The notes beneath the pieces were generated by a model. The model had not been told where the DNA came from, made no database searches, and saw only the letters and a program-made list of their open reading frames with translations. Source: Corydoras sp. C115 (taxonomy: Eukaryota > Chordata > Actinopteri > Siluriformes > Callichthyidae). Taken from it: 64,000 nucleotides of DNA. The DNA lies in the NCBI GenBank assembly GCA_019802505.1, contig JAFMOC010000720.1:40424-104423 (forward strand), read 5' to 3'. Below, piece after piece: positions 31,945-43,529 of the stretch. A program made the translations under genes and the position numbers. How positions within the stretch are numbered: position 1 is the stretch's first letter; each line of letters starts with the position of its first letter.

Positions 31945-32554
31945 CGGTAATATTTCGGACCCTGTTCGCTCTGCCCGGCGCAGGAATGCATCTCCAGGCC
32001 GCTGTGACTTTTCTTCCTTTTCCGTTACAGCACTTTGTGAATTCGGAAGAAGGCGAGAACGATGTTTGCTCAAACACTGTCCTCATGTGCTTTCCATATC
32101 TGACAGATGTGACAGATGTTTGCATGGTTGAGCTGGGCACTTGGAGTTACCATGGTGACAGCTCTGTTATTGCTGATCCTGTTCCTTTCATGGCTGTTTA
32201 ATCTGAGAGAAGAAAAAAAAACAGATAGAAAAACATGCTTTTGGGGAATGTGCTCACAGATTATCTCACATATTGCCAGTGGAGTTTTAATTGGGGGGGG
32301 GGTCTGTTTCTCATCTTCCAAATGAAGGTGACCAGGGTCTTGGTGCTTTTTAAAGAAAGTCTTTATTCTCATTATGCAAGAAATGTAATTTTATGAATAC
32401 AGTGGTGCTTGAAACAATATTTCTTGACCTTAAACATTAGATCAGCAGGTTTGAGTAAGAGACCTGTTTTATTTAAAGAACATGGGCTTAAGGTCAGATC
32501 TTTAAAAAAATGATAGTCAATTTGTAATGAACACTTTGTCCAGTGCTATGAATT
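31727..32554. other. Intergenic unique sequence with a 40-nt T run
   Basis: Poly(T) at 31905-31944. Otherwise no gene or family recognised. Confidence 0.45.
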
Positions 32555-32886
32555 TATCCATCTATTATCTTCCACTTTATCCTATATTAGGATCATGGGG
32601 GGGTGTTCCCCATGCCCATCCAGGGGATAACGTTTCAGGTGCTGGGCAGATAGACCCAGGACAGCGCGCCAATCACTGGGCGCACACTCACTCACACAGA
32701 CACACTCTTTATGGGGCAATTTGGAGAACTCAACTGACTTGATCCATGTTTTTGGACTGTGGGAGGAAACCAGAGAACCCGGAGGAAACCCACGCAGACA
32801 CGGGGAGAACATGGAAACTCCACCCAGATGGGGATTCGAACCGGGAATCCCTAGAACATGCCAACCACTAAGCCACCATGCCGCCC
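32555..32886 (-). mobile_element. V-SINE copy
   Basis: tccatctattatcttccac tail to ccaccatgccgccc head; deletion between the B box and the A box. Confidence 0.9.
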
Positions 32887-33062
32887 TGAATTATTTAAGT
32901 AGTCAGCAATGAATAACTGGTTAATTTAGTGACGGTCACAACATTAAATCTTAAATTAAACGGAATACACATTGCATCCATGCGGCGTCTCCGTCGGCTC
33001 ATCGCGGCGTTCTGCATGCGATTTCATGAGTTATCAGATTCCTCACACGTCACTGGAACTGG

Positions 33063-33107
<45 letters not shown>

Positions 33108-34650
33108 CTCACTTCCACTTAGACTGATTGTTTCACCGTGTCGTGCCAGGGAATGTGGGCAGAAGCAGCGCCGGGTAAGACGAGGGCTTTCAGAACAGAA
33201 AGAGTCCGCGGCCCGTAATCATTGCTGAATATTTATTCGACACGAGAGCGGAGTTCAGATTCTTCACGTGCGCAGTGACCGTAGAAGAATGCTTTCCATT
33301 AGTCGTGTGTTGATCGGGGTTTTCACTTATCCATTAAAACTTTTTTTGTGGAAATACTTTTTTTTTTTTTTTAATTTTCTGTGAGAAATCTGTAAATGGT
33401 ATTACTTGTGTCTGCGGACGCCAATATCAATGATCCATTATGATCGGGGAAATGTGTTCGCACCAACAAAAAAAAACGTATGAATTATGGTTGTTGTCGT
33501 AACGGGCCATGTCGAAATAGGTAGCAATAGTTCCTCGTTAACCCGTAACCGACAAAGTTATAGGAATAACGCGGCCAAAAATGTAATGAATCTCTTATTC
33601 AGTCCATCAGCCAATAAAGCTGCTTACTTTGGCACAGGAGCCACGGGGTTAATGTTGCTTGCAAATAGAGGCCTGTGTGGCTAAATTATTACACTAGCCT
33701 CATCTGCTCTCGCCGCTGTGGTTTTCGAGAGTCAGACGGCTTTTAATAGATTGGGTATCGGTGATTTAAGTGATCGGATCCTTTATAACGTTTTGACCTC
33801 ACTCCGCTCGACACCGCCGCGTTGAGCCGCCGTGCACTCAACCCTTTTGGTCGTGATCTCTTCCAAAGCACACACTCTGTAAAATGTCTGGATTAGAGAA
33901 TAATTTCAAGTCAGAAATAAGTCCACGGACCGCATGCACGTTCCCCGCTGCCAGCGTTTTACGTGGTGGTAGTAACACGACACACGGGACGAAGCATCTC
34001 AGAAGAATGAGTTCATGCACAAGGTTGGAGAAAACGCTACACAAAAGCAATAAATCATCGCAGGATATTTTCAAACGGCCGTAAAACTTTCCACCAGACA
34101 GCAAGTATGGTTAAAAAAAAAAAAAAAAATCCAAAAAAAAAAAAAAAATCTAGTCATGTTAATTACATTCGTTGCTCTGGATGAGCAGCAGAACTGTGTA
34201 ATAGAACATGTCAGTTATGGTGCTCGCTGGAATTTATGGGGTTACAGTAGAGCCTCGTTTTTAGAGTGCTATGCAGAACCAAATATACTGCAGAACATTA
34301 ATGAATGGATTTTTAAACATTAAACCAAATGATCACCAGGTGGCCACGAGGGTCATGCAGGGAGGATGTAATAAATTCAGTTTGATAAATGAAATTTAAT
34401 AATAAAGAGGGTTTTTTATTTTAGGACATGTAGGACCGCAGTGTGCAGGTGTTTCGTCCCATTCTGAGTAAAGAAATGGACTAGGACTGATTGATATGAC
34501 CAGAAAAATGAAAAGTTTGTATTTTGTGGACATAAACCGAAGCCAAATTATTTTAAAGACAAAGTGAGATTTATAACAAGATTGGTAACCATCCGCACGG
34601 CCTTTTATTTTAACATTTAACATTTTATTTTAACATTAGTCACAACGTGA
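32887..34650. other. Intergenic unique block, candidate conserved non-coding DNA
   Basis: 1.76 kb without SINEs. (GT)n at 33,069-33,104; A-runs at 34,113-34,148. The stretch 33,170-33,760 has homeodomain-like TAAT cores (cgtaatcattgctgaat, ctaaattattacactagcc) in non-coding context. Confidence 0.35.
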
Positions 34651-34739
34651 AGTTCAGATGATCATACATCCTACCTGGAGCAATGGAGGTTATAGACCTG
34701 GCTCAAAGACCCAAACTTCATTTGAACTCCCAACCTTCA

Positions 34740-34853
34740 GGTTCCCCATGCCCATCCAGAGGAGAGCTTTTCGGGTGCTGGGCAGATGCAATTTAGAGCA
34801 TGTAATTTATCTTTAATCTATGTTTTTAGACTGTGGGAGGACACCGGAGAACC
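34740..34853 (-). mobile_element. V-SINE fragment
   Basis: gttccccatgcccatccag to caccggagaacc, diverged. A fragment resembling the second SINE family head lies at about 34,665-34,739. Confidence 0.7.
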
Positions 34854-35127
34854 GGTTTATGATGGTATGGTTTATGTGATAGCTCAAAAGAAATGGTTTT
34901 AGATTCTTTGTAAAAATAATGGAAAAGCTTTTCATTTGTTGAGACTCTTCATTAGTTTCATTTGAAACATTCAGTATTGATCATTATCAGCACTGTGCAG
35001 CAGTATTATTGATCAACACAGTTAAAACATACTCTAAACCTACTCAAAACTACAAAAACTACAGAATTTTAAATAGCAACTACTTCTACATATGCTGCAA
35101 TTAATATATATATATATATATGACTTA

Positions 35128-35431
35128 AGGGTGGCACGGTGGCTTAGTGGTTTAGCATGTTCTCCTCTCAGCGCTAGGGATTCCCGGTTCGAATCCCCAT
35201 CTGGGTGGAGTTTCCATGTTCTCCCCGTGTCTGCGTGGGTTTCCTCCGGGTTCTCCGGTTTCCTCCCACAGTCCAATAACATGGATCAAGTCAATTGAGT
35301 TCTCCAAATTGCCCCATATAGAGTGTGTTTGAGTGTGTGTCTGTGTGTGTGAGTGTGTGCTCAGCGATAGATTGGCCCCCCGCGACCCTAATAGAGGATA
35401 AAGCGGAAGATAATGAATGAATGAATGAATG
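35128..35431 (+). mobile_element. V-SINE with 12-bp TSD
   Basis: gtggcacggtggcttagtgg head with intact B box to gataatgaatgaatgaatg. Flanked by ATATATGACTTA (35116-35127 and 35432-35443). Inserted at the edge of a TA run. Confidence 0.92.
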
Positions 35432-35448
35432 ATATATGACTTATTGGT

Positions 35449-35465
35449 CCCCCCCCCCCCCTATT

Positions 35466-35499
<34 letters not shown>

Positions 35500-35500
35500 A

Positions 35501-35539
<39 letters not shown>
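35449..35539. repeat. C-run followed by (TA)n
   Basis: About 14 C, then about 70 nt of TA with ATT interruptions. Confidence 0.9.
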
Positions 35540-35543
<4 letters not shown>

Positions 35544-35742
35544 TTTTTTTTGTTTTTTTTTTATATTTTATATTATATTTATTTCATTTTTAATGTTCTT
35601 CTGTACTGTACTTGAAGTTTATTAAAGCTGATTTGTGGCAAGTCCATATTTAGTTAAAATTTTATTTATTTAAATTTCAGACATCAGATTGAGACTGTGT
35701 ATTGACAGATGCTTAATAGTAAGGGATTTGTTTCAGGGCTGG

Positions 35743-35771
<29 letters not shown>
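35743..35771. repeat. Poly(A) tract
   Basis: 29 consecutive A; no recognisable retroposon body upstream. Confidence 0.9.
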
Positions 35772-35774
<3 letters not shown>

Positions 35775-35916
35775 GAGAGGGACATCCGTCCTAAACATCA
35801 TAAATTTGTAATACATTGTTCAAAGAGTTTGAGAGGATGAGTTTAATATTTGTACAGTTCACTGAAAGAACCTGTGAGGAATTTCCATCAGGGCTGTGAA
35901 AATGTGATCTCATCCA

Positions 35917-35919
<3 letters not shown>

Positions 35920-36001
<82 letters not shown>
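35920..36001. repeat. (GT)n microsatellite, about 41 units
   Basis: Uninterrupted GT repeat. Confidence 0.97.
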
Positions 36002-36002
<1 letters not shown>

Positions 36003-36177
36003 ACATGCTCTCTGAAAACAGGTTGGTCCTTCAGACTTCTGTTAAAGTAATGTGGTTCTTGAAAGTTGTTACTGTAGTTTCCTCTTTAAGGTGTTTTTAT
36101 ACATTTGTATTATTATAAATGTGTGAATATATTTATTCACAACGGTTTATAAAGAGACAGTGTTGTTATAGAAACTG

Positions 36178-36464
36178 AGCACTTGGGATCCAGGTTCGAA
36201 TCCTGATCTGGGTGGAGTTCCTCTCCGTGTCCGTGTGGGTTTCCTCTGGGTTCTCCAGTTTGGATTTAAAGGTGAGCTGGCTGATCTAAATAAGAGAATG
36301 TGTGTGCAGCGATGGATTGGCGCCCTGTCCTGGGTGTATCTGCCCAGCGCACAAAACGTTCTCCTATGAATGACCCCCCCCCCCCCCCCACCATCACCAC
36401 CACCACCACCACTACCACGACCGTTTTAGAGGATTAGGTGGAAGATAACGGATGGATGGATGAA
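36178..36464 (+). mobile_element. Diverged V-SINE with C/ACC expansion
   Basis: ggttcgaatcctgatctggg through gaagataacggatggatgg; a C-run and (ACC)n occupy 36376-36418. Confidence 0.8.
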
Positions 36465-36608
36465 TTATTAAATTTAAGTATTTTATTTTGTTGCATTGTT
36501 TTCAGTAGATTTAATTAAGCTTCTGCAAGTTGGACTGCAGTATGATTTTAACCTTATAACAATAGTTTAGGGAAGGCCCTCATTTTCATTTCACTAAACA
36601 GGCTCCAG

Positions 36609-36925
36609 GATTCCCGGTTCGAATCCCCATCTGGGTGGAGTTTCCACGTTCTCCCCGTGTCTGCGTGGGTTTCCTCCGGGTTCTCCGGTTTCCTCCCACA
36701 GTCCAAAAACATGGATCAAGTCAATTGAATTCTCCAAATTGCTCCATGTAGAGTGTGTTTGTGTGAGTGTGTGTGTGCCCAGCGATGGATTGGCGCCCTG
36801 TCCTGGGTCTATCTGCCCAGCGCCCGAAACGTTCTCCCCTGGATGGGCATGGGGAACCCCACCGCGACCCTAATATAGAGGATAAAGCGGGAGATAATGA
36901 ATGAATGAATGAATGAATGAATGAA
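36609..36925 (+). mobile_element. V-SINE, 5'-truncated, 14-bp near-perfect TSD
   Basis: Begins at gattcccggttcgaatcc (B box). Tail (GAAT)n. Flanked by TAAACAGGCTCCAG (36595-36608) and TAAACAGGGTCCAG (36926-36939). The target is the L2-like LINE that follows. Confidence 0.88.
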
Positions 36926-36939
36926 TAAACAGGGTCCAG

Positions 36940-37372
36940 TAAGTCTTGTTTGGATGAGTTTAGTGTGGAAGATCTCATCTGTCTCGCATAGAGGGCTGAC
37001 CCTTACCCCACTGAACAGCTTTAACATGCTGACGAACTCATGTCCCTCCATTGGTTCCTGTAGCTGCTCGCATTCAGTACAAGTCACTGACTCTGGTCTA
37101 CAGAACCATTTCTGGATCTTCCCCCTCCTATCTTCACTATATCTTTTCAAAATACACTCCGACTCGTTCGGTCCTCGGACTTCGCTAAGGTTATGATGGC
37201 CGCCTGGCGGTTCCACCTTACCGAGGAGCTGATTCTCACTCTGTGGCGTTCACCACTGCAAAATGGTGGAACCATCTTCCCAACTCTGTCCTTAAGGCAG
37301 AATCACTAAACAGTTTTAAGAAACTACTGAAGACGCATCTCTTTAACAAATACCTGTTGTAAAAAAAAAAAA
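36940..37372 (+). mobile_element. L2-like LINE 3' end
   Basis: The broken coding frame contains IQYKSLTLVYRTISG and PSYLHYIFSKYTPTRS, then sequence resembling SLNSFKKLLKTHLFNKYL, the C-terminus of L2/CR1-type reverse transcriptase ORFs. Followed by poly(A). Decayed and non-coding. Confidence 0.75.
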
Positions 37373-37581
37373 AAAAAAAAGTAATTTACATTGACTAAAT
37401 GTAAATGTAAACATGCATTAGAATAGAGAGTGAGCCAAACACTCTCATCCATAACGCGTGACCTACCAGATCCATCAGCAAATGTTTATGAAGAAGAGAT
37501 ATAAAGAGCTCCGGTCTGTGATTATAGGACAACAGAGTTGATTGATATGGTTAGTGGAGCTGATAGAAGGAACAGAAATAT

Positions 37582-38209
37582 CCATCCATCCATCCATCCA
37601 TCCATTATCTTCCGCTTGTCTGGGGTTCGGGTCGCGGGGGCAGCAACCGAAGTAGGGAGACCCAGACCTCCCTCGCCCCAGCCACCTCCACCACTCGACT
37701 GGGGGAACCCGAGGCGTTCCCAGACCAGCTGAGAGCTATAATCCCTCCAGCGTGTCCTGGGTCTTCCCCTGGGGTCTCCTCCCAGCTGGACTTACCTGAA
37801 ACACCTCCCCAGGGAGGCGCCCAGGAGGCATCCTTACCAGATGCCCAAACCAACTCAACTGGCTCCTTTCGATGCGGAGGAGTAGCGGCTCCACTCCGAG
37901 TCTCTCCCAGATGACCGAGCTTCTCACCCCGTCTCTAAGGGAGAGCCCGGCCACCCTGCGAAGGGAACCACTTTCGGCCGCTCGTTCTTTCGGTCATTCC
38001 CCAAAGCTCATGACCATTGGTGAGGGTCGAACGTCGATCGACGGGTAAATCGAGAGCCTTGCCTTATGGCTCAGCTCCTTCTTTACCACAACAGACCGGT
38101 ATAGGGTCACTGCTGACCCGCCCCCATCCACCTGTCAATCTCACGCTCCATCTTACCATCACTCATGAACAAGACCCCGAGATACTTAAACTGAAAAATC
38201 TGATCGCCG
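37582..38209 (-). mobile_element. RTE-like LINE 3' end, 5'-truncated, 10-bp TSD
   Basis: The minus-strand frames include RIERSQLSWFGHLVRMPP and LEGL...AGAREVWVSLLRLLPPR, the typical C-terminus of a fish LINE ORF2, now frameshifted. In sense it ends ACAAGCGGAAGATAATGG then (ATGG)n. Flanked by ACAGAAATAT (37572-37581 and 38210-38219). The clade (Rex3/Expander-like RTE) is suggested by the (GATG)n end only. Confidence 0.85.
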
Positions 38210-38219
38210 ACAGAAATAT

Positions 38220-39480
38220 AGAACAATATAAAATGCATATATATTTCCCCGTGAAGCTAAAGAGCGTGACGATGTCATGACGTGTGCGGACCGAAACTAA
38301 ACGAAACGTTTTTCTTTTAAGTCGTCATGAAGCAAACCTGAACGTGATCTTTAGTGTAGCACGTAGCAGACGTGACCTGAGTTTGCATGTGAATGAGGAG
38401 CAGTGGAATGAAAATGATAAAAAAAATCATGCGATCATTGTTTATGTTCGTTAATTTGGAGTGTGGCTCCAGATTTAGAACACCTTCGCCATCATTATAC
38501 TCATCAGATTACACAACCTGACGTCCAAGCATGTACTCCATGTTACAGAGCTAAACCAGATGTTTAATCCTTATCAGCATCTACATGCCTCCCAAAGTAA
38601 ATAGGAAAATGTGGGATGTATTTCCTACATGCATGTGGTGGGAATTACTGCCCCAGACTTACTACGAAACAACCAATGAAACAATTTGTGGCTTATAAAC
38701 AACAAGGTTTTGATGACATTTACACCAAATTATAGAAAGTTTAGTAAATATGACGACATGCTCGTTCCATTGGCCCCGCTATACTGTCTGTGGGCACCAA
38801 CTATACTGTTTATGAAAGTACAGACGTGTAATCATGATCTGGATCGTGTTCTCGCTCTGTTTGTGCTTTCGTTCGATTCCTTCCCTTTTTTCCGCCGAGG
38901 TTTTGGAAGGCACGCTGAGGGTTTTATGGCTAACTTAGACGAACAATACTTTAATGAGCCTCAGTCTGTATAAAATATATGAAGACTTCCTGTGTTCTAC
39001 GGCTGACATGGTGCTAAACACGGAGTGAACGTTAAGAGCTTGGCTTCGGGAAACATGTTACATTTTTTCGAGAACGTGCAAATTACAGGATTGTACATTT
39101 GGCTCCATTCGAGAAGAACGGCTAATCCATGGCTGCTGTGTTGGTGGCAGCTTTATGGATGTAATGTATAGAAATGCATCCAAAGGGGAACGTGAGGAGT
39201 TTGTTGTGAGAAATAGATCTAATTTTGTTTTTTAATATAATATATAAAATGATAGGATCACATTAGTTAGAAAGTTTGATTGAAGGCAAGGGCAATAAAT
39301 CAGAGATAAAAAACAGAGGATGCTTAAAAAATGCTGAACTTGTTAAATCTAAATACGAAAAATACAAAAAAAAATAAAATAAATATATATATATATATAA
39401 TACATGCATCTTCATTTGATTTTGTTCAAATTAATAATTTTTTTAAGAAAGAATATAAAGGATATCACGTTCTGCGGCGC
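38220..39480. other. Intergenic unique sequence
   Basis: 1.26 kb, no gene or repeat family recognised apart from a short TA run at about 39,384-39,400. Confidence 0.45.
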
Positions 39481-39488
39481 TACTTTAT

Positions 39489-39757
39489 CCCGGTTCGAAT
39501 CTCAGTCTGGGTGGAGTTTCCATGTTCTCCCCGTGTCCACATGGGTTTCCCCCGGGTCCTCCGGTTTCCTCCCACAGTCCAAAAACATGGATCAAGGTCA
39601 GTTGAATTCTCCAAATTGCCCCATATATAGTGTGTGTTTTTGTGTGTGTCTGTGTGAGTGAGTGTGTGCCCAGTGATAGATTGGCACCCTGTCCTGGGTG
39701 TATCTGCCCAGCGCCTGAAATGTTCTCCCCTGGATGGGCATGGGGAACCCCCCCCCC
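39489..39757 (+). mobile_element. V-SINE, both ends truncated
   Basis: Begins at cccggttcgaatctc (B box) and ends in the C-run before the tail. Confidence 0.88.
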
Positions 39758-39769
39758 CACACACACGAT

Positions 39770-39888
39770 CTTAAGATCCCTGGTTTGATTCCCAGTCCCA
39801 CCAAGTACTACAGTTGAAGTGCCCTTGAGCAAGGCACCTAACCCCAATTGCTCCCCGATTGCTGTATACAGGGCTCACACACTTCACT

Positions 39889-39972
<84 letters not shown>

Positions 39973-40033
39973 CACTTCACGGATGGGTTGAGAGTGGAGG
40001 ACACATTCCTCTGTGTGTAACAGTAGGTAAAAT
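39770..40033. mobile_element. Unclassified dispersed repeat carrying (GT)n
   Basis: ggtttgattcccagtccc, gcccttgagcaaggcacct, then about 80 nt (GT)n (39890-39970), then ggatgggttgagagtggagg. The gagcaaggcacctaacccc block is a common fish SINE-like motif. Confidence 0.5.
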
Positions 40034-40233
40034 AAGTTAAATGTAGTGATTAACATTTTCTCCTCTCAGCGCTGGGGATCCTGGGTGGTTTCCATGTTTT
40101 CCCCTGTGTCCACATGGGTTTCCTCCGGGTTCTCCGGTTTCCTCCCCCAGTCCAAAAAACAAGGATTCAAGCTGATTAAGCTGCTTTAAATTGCACCTAT
40201 CTAAATCAAAATTGCCCCATATAGTGTGTGTGA

Positions 40234-40582
40234 GGCGGCACGGTGGCTTAGTGGTCAGCACGTTCGCCTCTCAGCACTAGGGATTCCCGGTTCGAATCTC
40301 CATCTGAGTGGAGTTTCCATGTTCTCCCCGTGTCTGCGTGGGTTTCCTTCGGGTTCTCCGGTTTCCTCCCACAGTCAAAAAACATGGATCAAGTCAATTG
40401 AATTCTCCAAATTGCCCCATATAGAGTGTATTTGTGTGAGTGAGTGTGTACCCAGCGATGGATTGGCGCCCTGTCCTGGGTGTATCTGCCCAGTGCCCGA
40501 GACGTTCTCCCCTGGATGGGCATGGGGAACCCCACCGCGACCCTAATAGAGGATAAAGCGGAAGATAATGAATGAATGAATG
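40234..40582 (+). mobile_element. Inner V-SINE, full length, 11-bp TSD
   Basis: ggcggcacggtggcttagtgg to gataatgaatgaatg. Target duplication AGTGTGTGTGA (40223-40233 and 40583-40593) made from outer SINE sequence. Confidence 0.92.
40244..40299 (+). promoter_or_regulatory. Internal RNA polymerase III promoter of a V-SINE (A and B boxes)
   Basis: A box TGGCTTAGTGG at 40244-40254 and B box GGTTCGAATCT at 40289-40299, spaced 34 nt, as in tRNA genes. The rest of the head does not fold as a functional tRNA. Confidence 0.75.
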
Positions 40583-40689
40583 AGTGTGTGTGAGTGAGTC
40601 TGTGCCCTGTGATTGATTGGCGCCCGGTCCTGTATCTGCCCAGCGCCCGGATCGTTCTCTCCTCGATGGGCACACAGGTCTCTGTGTGT

Positions 40690-41366
40690 GGACGGAACCC
40701 TCGACTGCATGACTTTGACTTTAATCTAGCTCTATTCGCCTAGATTTGAAAATAAAAGGCCAGCACTGACTTTCCACTCCGTTAAAGAGCGTCCGGCGAG
40801 CGCGTTGCATTGTAAAGCGGCTCCTGCGAACCAGACGTCTACCGCTGCGGGAACATAAATTTAGCCATCAGCGCTATTCCAAAGCATAAACACAGAGAGA
40901 CATGTTTAGAAATGAATGAATGAAAGCCGAGAGCAGCATGTGTGGCGGTGGGGATCGCTCGCGAGTGGAGCGTGTCCCCAGGTGTTTGGATTTATAGAAG
41001 CATTAGCATATTGGCTGCCAAGTCTGGTCTCTCTGTTACACCATACTCCTCTGGAAAGGCATCGTGTCTCCTCGTGCCATGCGTATGCCACTCGGGCTGC
41101 CAAGCCTTGATGATATGTTGCGGATTCCAACAGAAAATATTGCGCAAGGAGCTTTAAAAAAAAAAAAATCGGTGCGTTATAAATATTCTAACACAACCAA
41201 GAAACGGATGACTTAAAGGGTCTACAGTGGAGAGCAAGCTATGTGCTGATGTGTTGGTTAGACATGCTGGCTCAAGTGCAGTGGAGGCAGAAGGGGATTA
41301 AACCATTTTGTGTTTAGTGGACGTAAGAGAAAGTAAATTCGGCCAGAATTCAAGATCACATGGTTA

Positions 41367-41369
<3 letters not shown>
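40690..41369. other. Intergenic unique sequence
   Basis: 680 bp, GC-moderate in 40,780-41,110, no gene recognised. Contains a run of A at 41,156-41,168. Confidence 0.45.

Positions 41370-41410
<41 letters not shown>
41370..41410. repeat. (AAT)n microsatellite
   Basis: About 13 AAT units adjoining a V-SINE tail. Confidence 0.93.
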
Positions 41411-41411
<1 letters not shown>

Positions 41412-41740
41412 TCATTCATTCATTCATTATCTCCCGCTTTATCCTCTATTAGGGTCGCGGTGGGGTTCCCCATGCCCATCCAGGGGAGAACATCTCAGGC
41501 GCTGGGCAGATACACCCAGGACATGGCGCCAATCCATCGCTGGGCACACACTCACTCACACACACACACACACTCTATATGGGGCAATTTTGAGAATTCA
41601 CTTGACTTGATCCATGTTTTTGGACTGTGGGAGGAAACCGGAGTACCCGGAGGAAACCCACACAGACACGGGGAGAACATGGAAACTCCACCCAGATGGG
41701 GATTCGAACCGGGAATCCCTAGCGCTGAGAGGAGAACGTG
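41411..41740 (-). mobile_element. V-SINE, A-box end missing
   Basis: ttcattcattcattcattat tail to gaggagaacgtg; the first 25-30 nt of the head are absent. Confidence 0.9.
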
Positions 41741-41832
41741 GATCTTCTGAAACAGAAACGGTGTATTGCGTTACCTCTATGATGTGTCATGTTTTTGGTT
41801 ATACAAGATTTGTATCACATGTGATGTGTAAC

Positions 41833-42111
41833 CCATCCATCCATTATCTGCACTGGGCAGATACACCCAGCACAGGGCACCAATCTATCGCTGGGCACAC
41901 ATTCACTCACACAGATACACTCTATATGGGGCAATTTGGAGAACTCAATTGACTTGATCCATGTTTTTGGACTGTGGGAGGAAACCGGAGAACCTGGAGG
42001 AAACCCACGTGGACACGGGGAGAACATGGAAACTCCATCCAGATTGGGTAGGAATCCCTAGTGCTAGTGCTGAGAGGAGAACATGCCAACCACTAAGCCA
42101 CCGTGCCGCCC
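41833..42111 (-). mobile_element. V-SINE with 13-bp TSD and internal deletion
   Basis: ccatccatccattatctgc then directly actgggcagatacacc (the gaccc/gttctcc block is deleted). Flanked by TGTGATGTGTAAC (41820-41832 and 42112-42124). Confidence 0.92.
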
Positions 42112-42128
42112 TGTGATGTGTAACATTT

Positions 42129-42263
42129 ATTGGAATTCTCCAAATTCCCCCATATAGAGTGTGTTTGTGTGTGTCTGTGTGAGTGGGTGTGTACTCAGCG
42201 ATAGAACTGGCCCAAAACACCCCCCCGCGACCCTAGTAGAGGATAAAGTGGAAGATAATGGAT
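42129..42263 (+). mobile_element. V-SINE fragment, 5'-truncated
   Basis: ttggaattctccaaattccc to gataatggatgg. Its tail runs directly into the head of the next copy. Confidence 0.85.
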
Positions 42264-42604
42264 GGCACGGTGGCTTAGTGATTAGCATGTTCTCCTCTCA
42301 GCGCTAGGGTTCCCGGTTTGAATCCCAATCTGGGTGGAGTTTTCATGTTCTTCCCATGTCCGCATGGGTTTCCTCCGGGTTCTCCGGTTTCCTCCCACAG
42401 TCCAAAAACATGGATCTAGTCAATTGAATTCTCCAAATTGCCCCATATAGAGTGTGTCTGTGTGAGTGAGTGTGTGCCCAGTGATAGATTGGCGCCCTGT
42501 CCTGGGTGTATCTGCCCAGCGCCCGAAACGTTCTCCCCTGGATGGGCATGGGGAACCCCCCCTGCGACCCTAATAGACGATAAAGCGGAAGATAATGGAT
42601 GGAT
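42264..42604 (+). mobile_element. V-SINE copy, (TGGA)n tail
   Basis: gcacggtggcttagtgattag to gataatggatggata. In tandem with the preceding fragment. Confidence 0.9.
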
Positions 42605-42631
42605 AAAATATAATAGTATAAAATATAAAAT

Positions 42632-42830
42632 AATGGGTGTGGTTGCTCAATGGTTAGAATTGGTTCAAATCCTAAATCCACCAACGTTACCAATGTGGGG
42701 CCCTTGGGTTCTTTGTCCGCATGGGTCCGGGGTGCTGTATTATCCCTGACCCTGTGTTTTGACGCCAACCATCAAGTTGAAATAGTTGTAAGTTGCTTTT
42801 GATAAATACTAAATAACCCTGATGAATTAT
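42632..42830 (+). mobile_element. Second SINE family, degenerate
   Basis: gggtgtggttgctcaatgg, ggttcaaatcc, accaatgtggggcccttggg, and tail gtaagttgcttttgataaat; a diverged relative of 24562-24774. Confidence 0.65.
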
Positions 42831-43518
42831 AAATAAGGTATAGTCTGCTGTGTAACTAAAGTCTGGATGTATGAGGTTATTGGTTCCTCTCCTCAGAGCT
42901 CCTCTGAGCCAAACCACGGTCCTGCTGCAGCTGCCATCACCACCATCTGCGCCGCTGACGCTCTTTCACTGGGCCCTTTGTAGGCACTTATTTAACTTCT
43001 GTTTTACAAATACGAGAGTAAAATTGCCTCTGAAGGTTTCGTTCACCTCCTTGCTGCTCGTTTGTGTTTGATCCATACACACTGTGGCTTGGACATTTCC
43101 CCACAATTCTTAGCACGTCTGTGAGACTCTGAGCACGACGACCTCCCCCGATCTGGCAGATTATAACGGACTTGAACATCAGATAGCATCAGGACACAGA
43201 GATACAACAGAAAAAAGTCGCTTTCTAAAATAAAAAAAAAATCTTGGGTTTGTAGACTGCATCCATTGTCTGTGGATGAATAAATGGAAGTATGTTGCGG
43301 TCCTGTTTGTCTGAGTGCAGGATTATCATTAGGTTGTTTTGGTGCTATTTTGGCAGAACCACCCAGCACTGACTCAGCCAGACTGAGAATCTGAGTTTAA
43401 AATAAACACGTAGTGGTTAGCCAGGATCTGCTGGATCCAGGTTCGACTGGAGAGGTTTACCTGGACATCATTAAACCTGTATGAAGAAAAAGAATACGTG
43501 TATGAGAGGAAACGTTTT
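42831..43518. other. Intergenic unique sequence
   Basis: Nothing recognised; short open frames on both strands lack splice or homology support. Confidence 0.4.
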
Positions 43519-43529
43519 TACCACTAATG

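Larger units (their letters stand above)
40039..40678 (+). mobile_element. Outer V-SINE split by a younger V-SINE
   Basis: Left part 40039-40233, right part 40583-40678 (gtgagtgagtctgtgccctg ... ctcgatgggcaca). The inner copy occupies 40234-40582. Confidence 0.85.

Noticed and set aside
40234..40300. tRNA gene suggested by A and B boxes
   Set aside because: Part of a repeated SINE head; no foldable acceptor and anticodon arms, and it continues into the V-domain.
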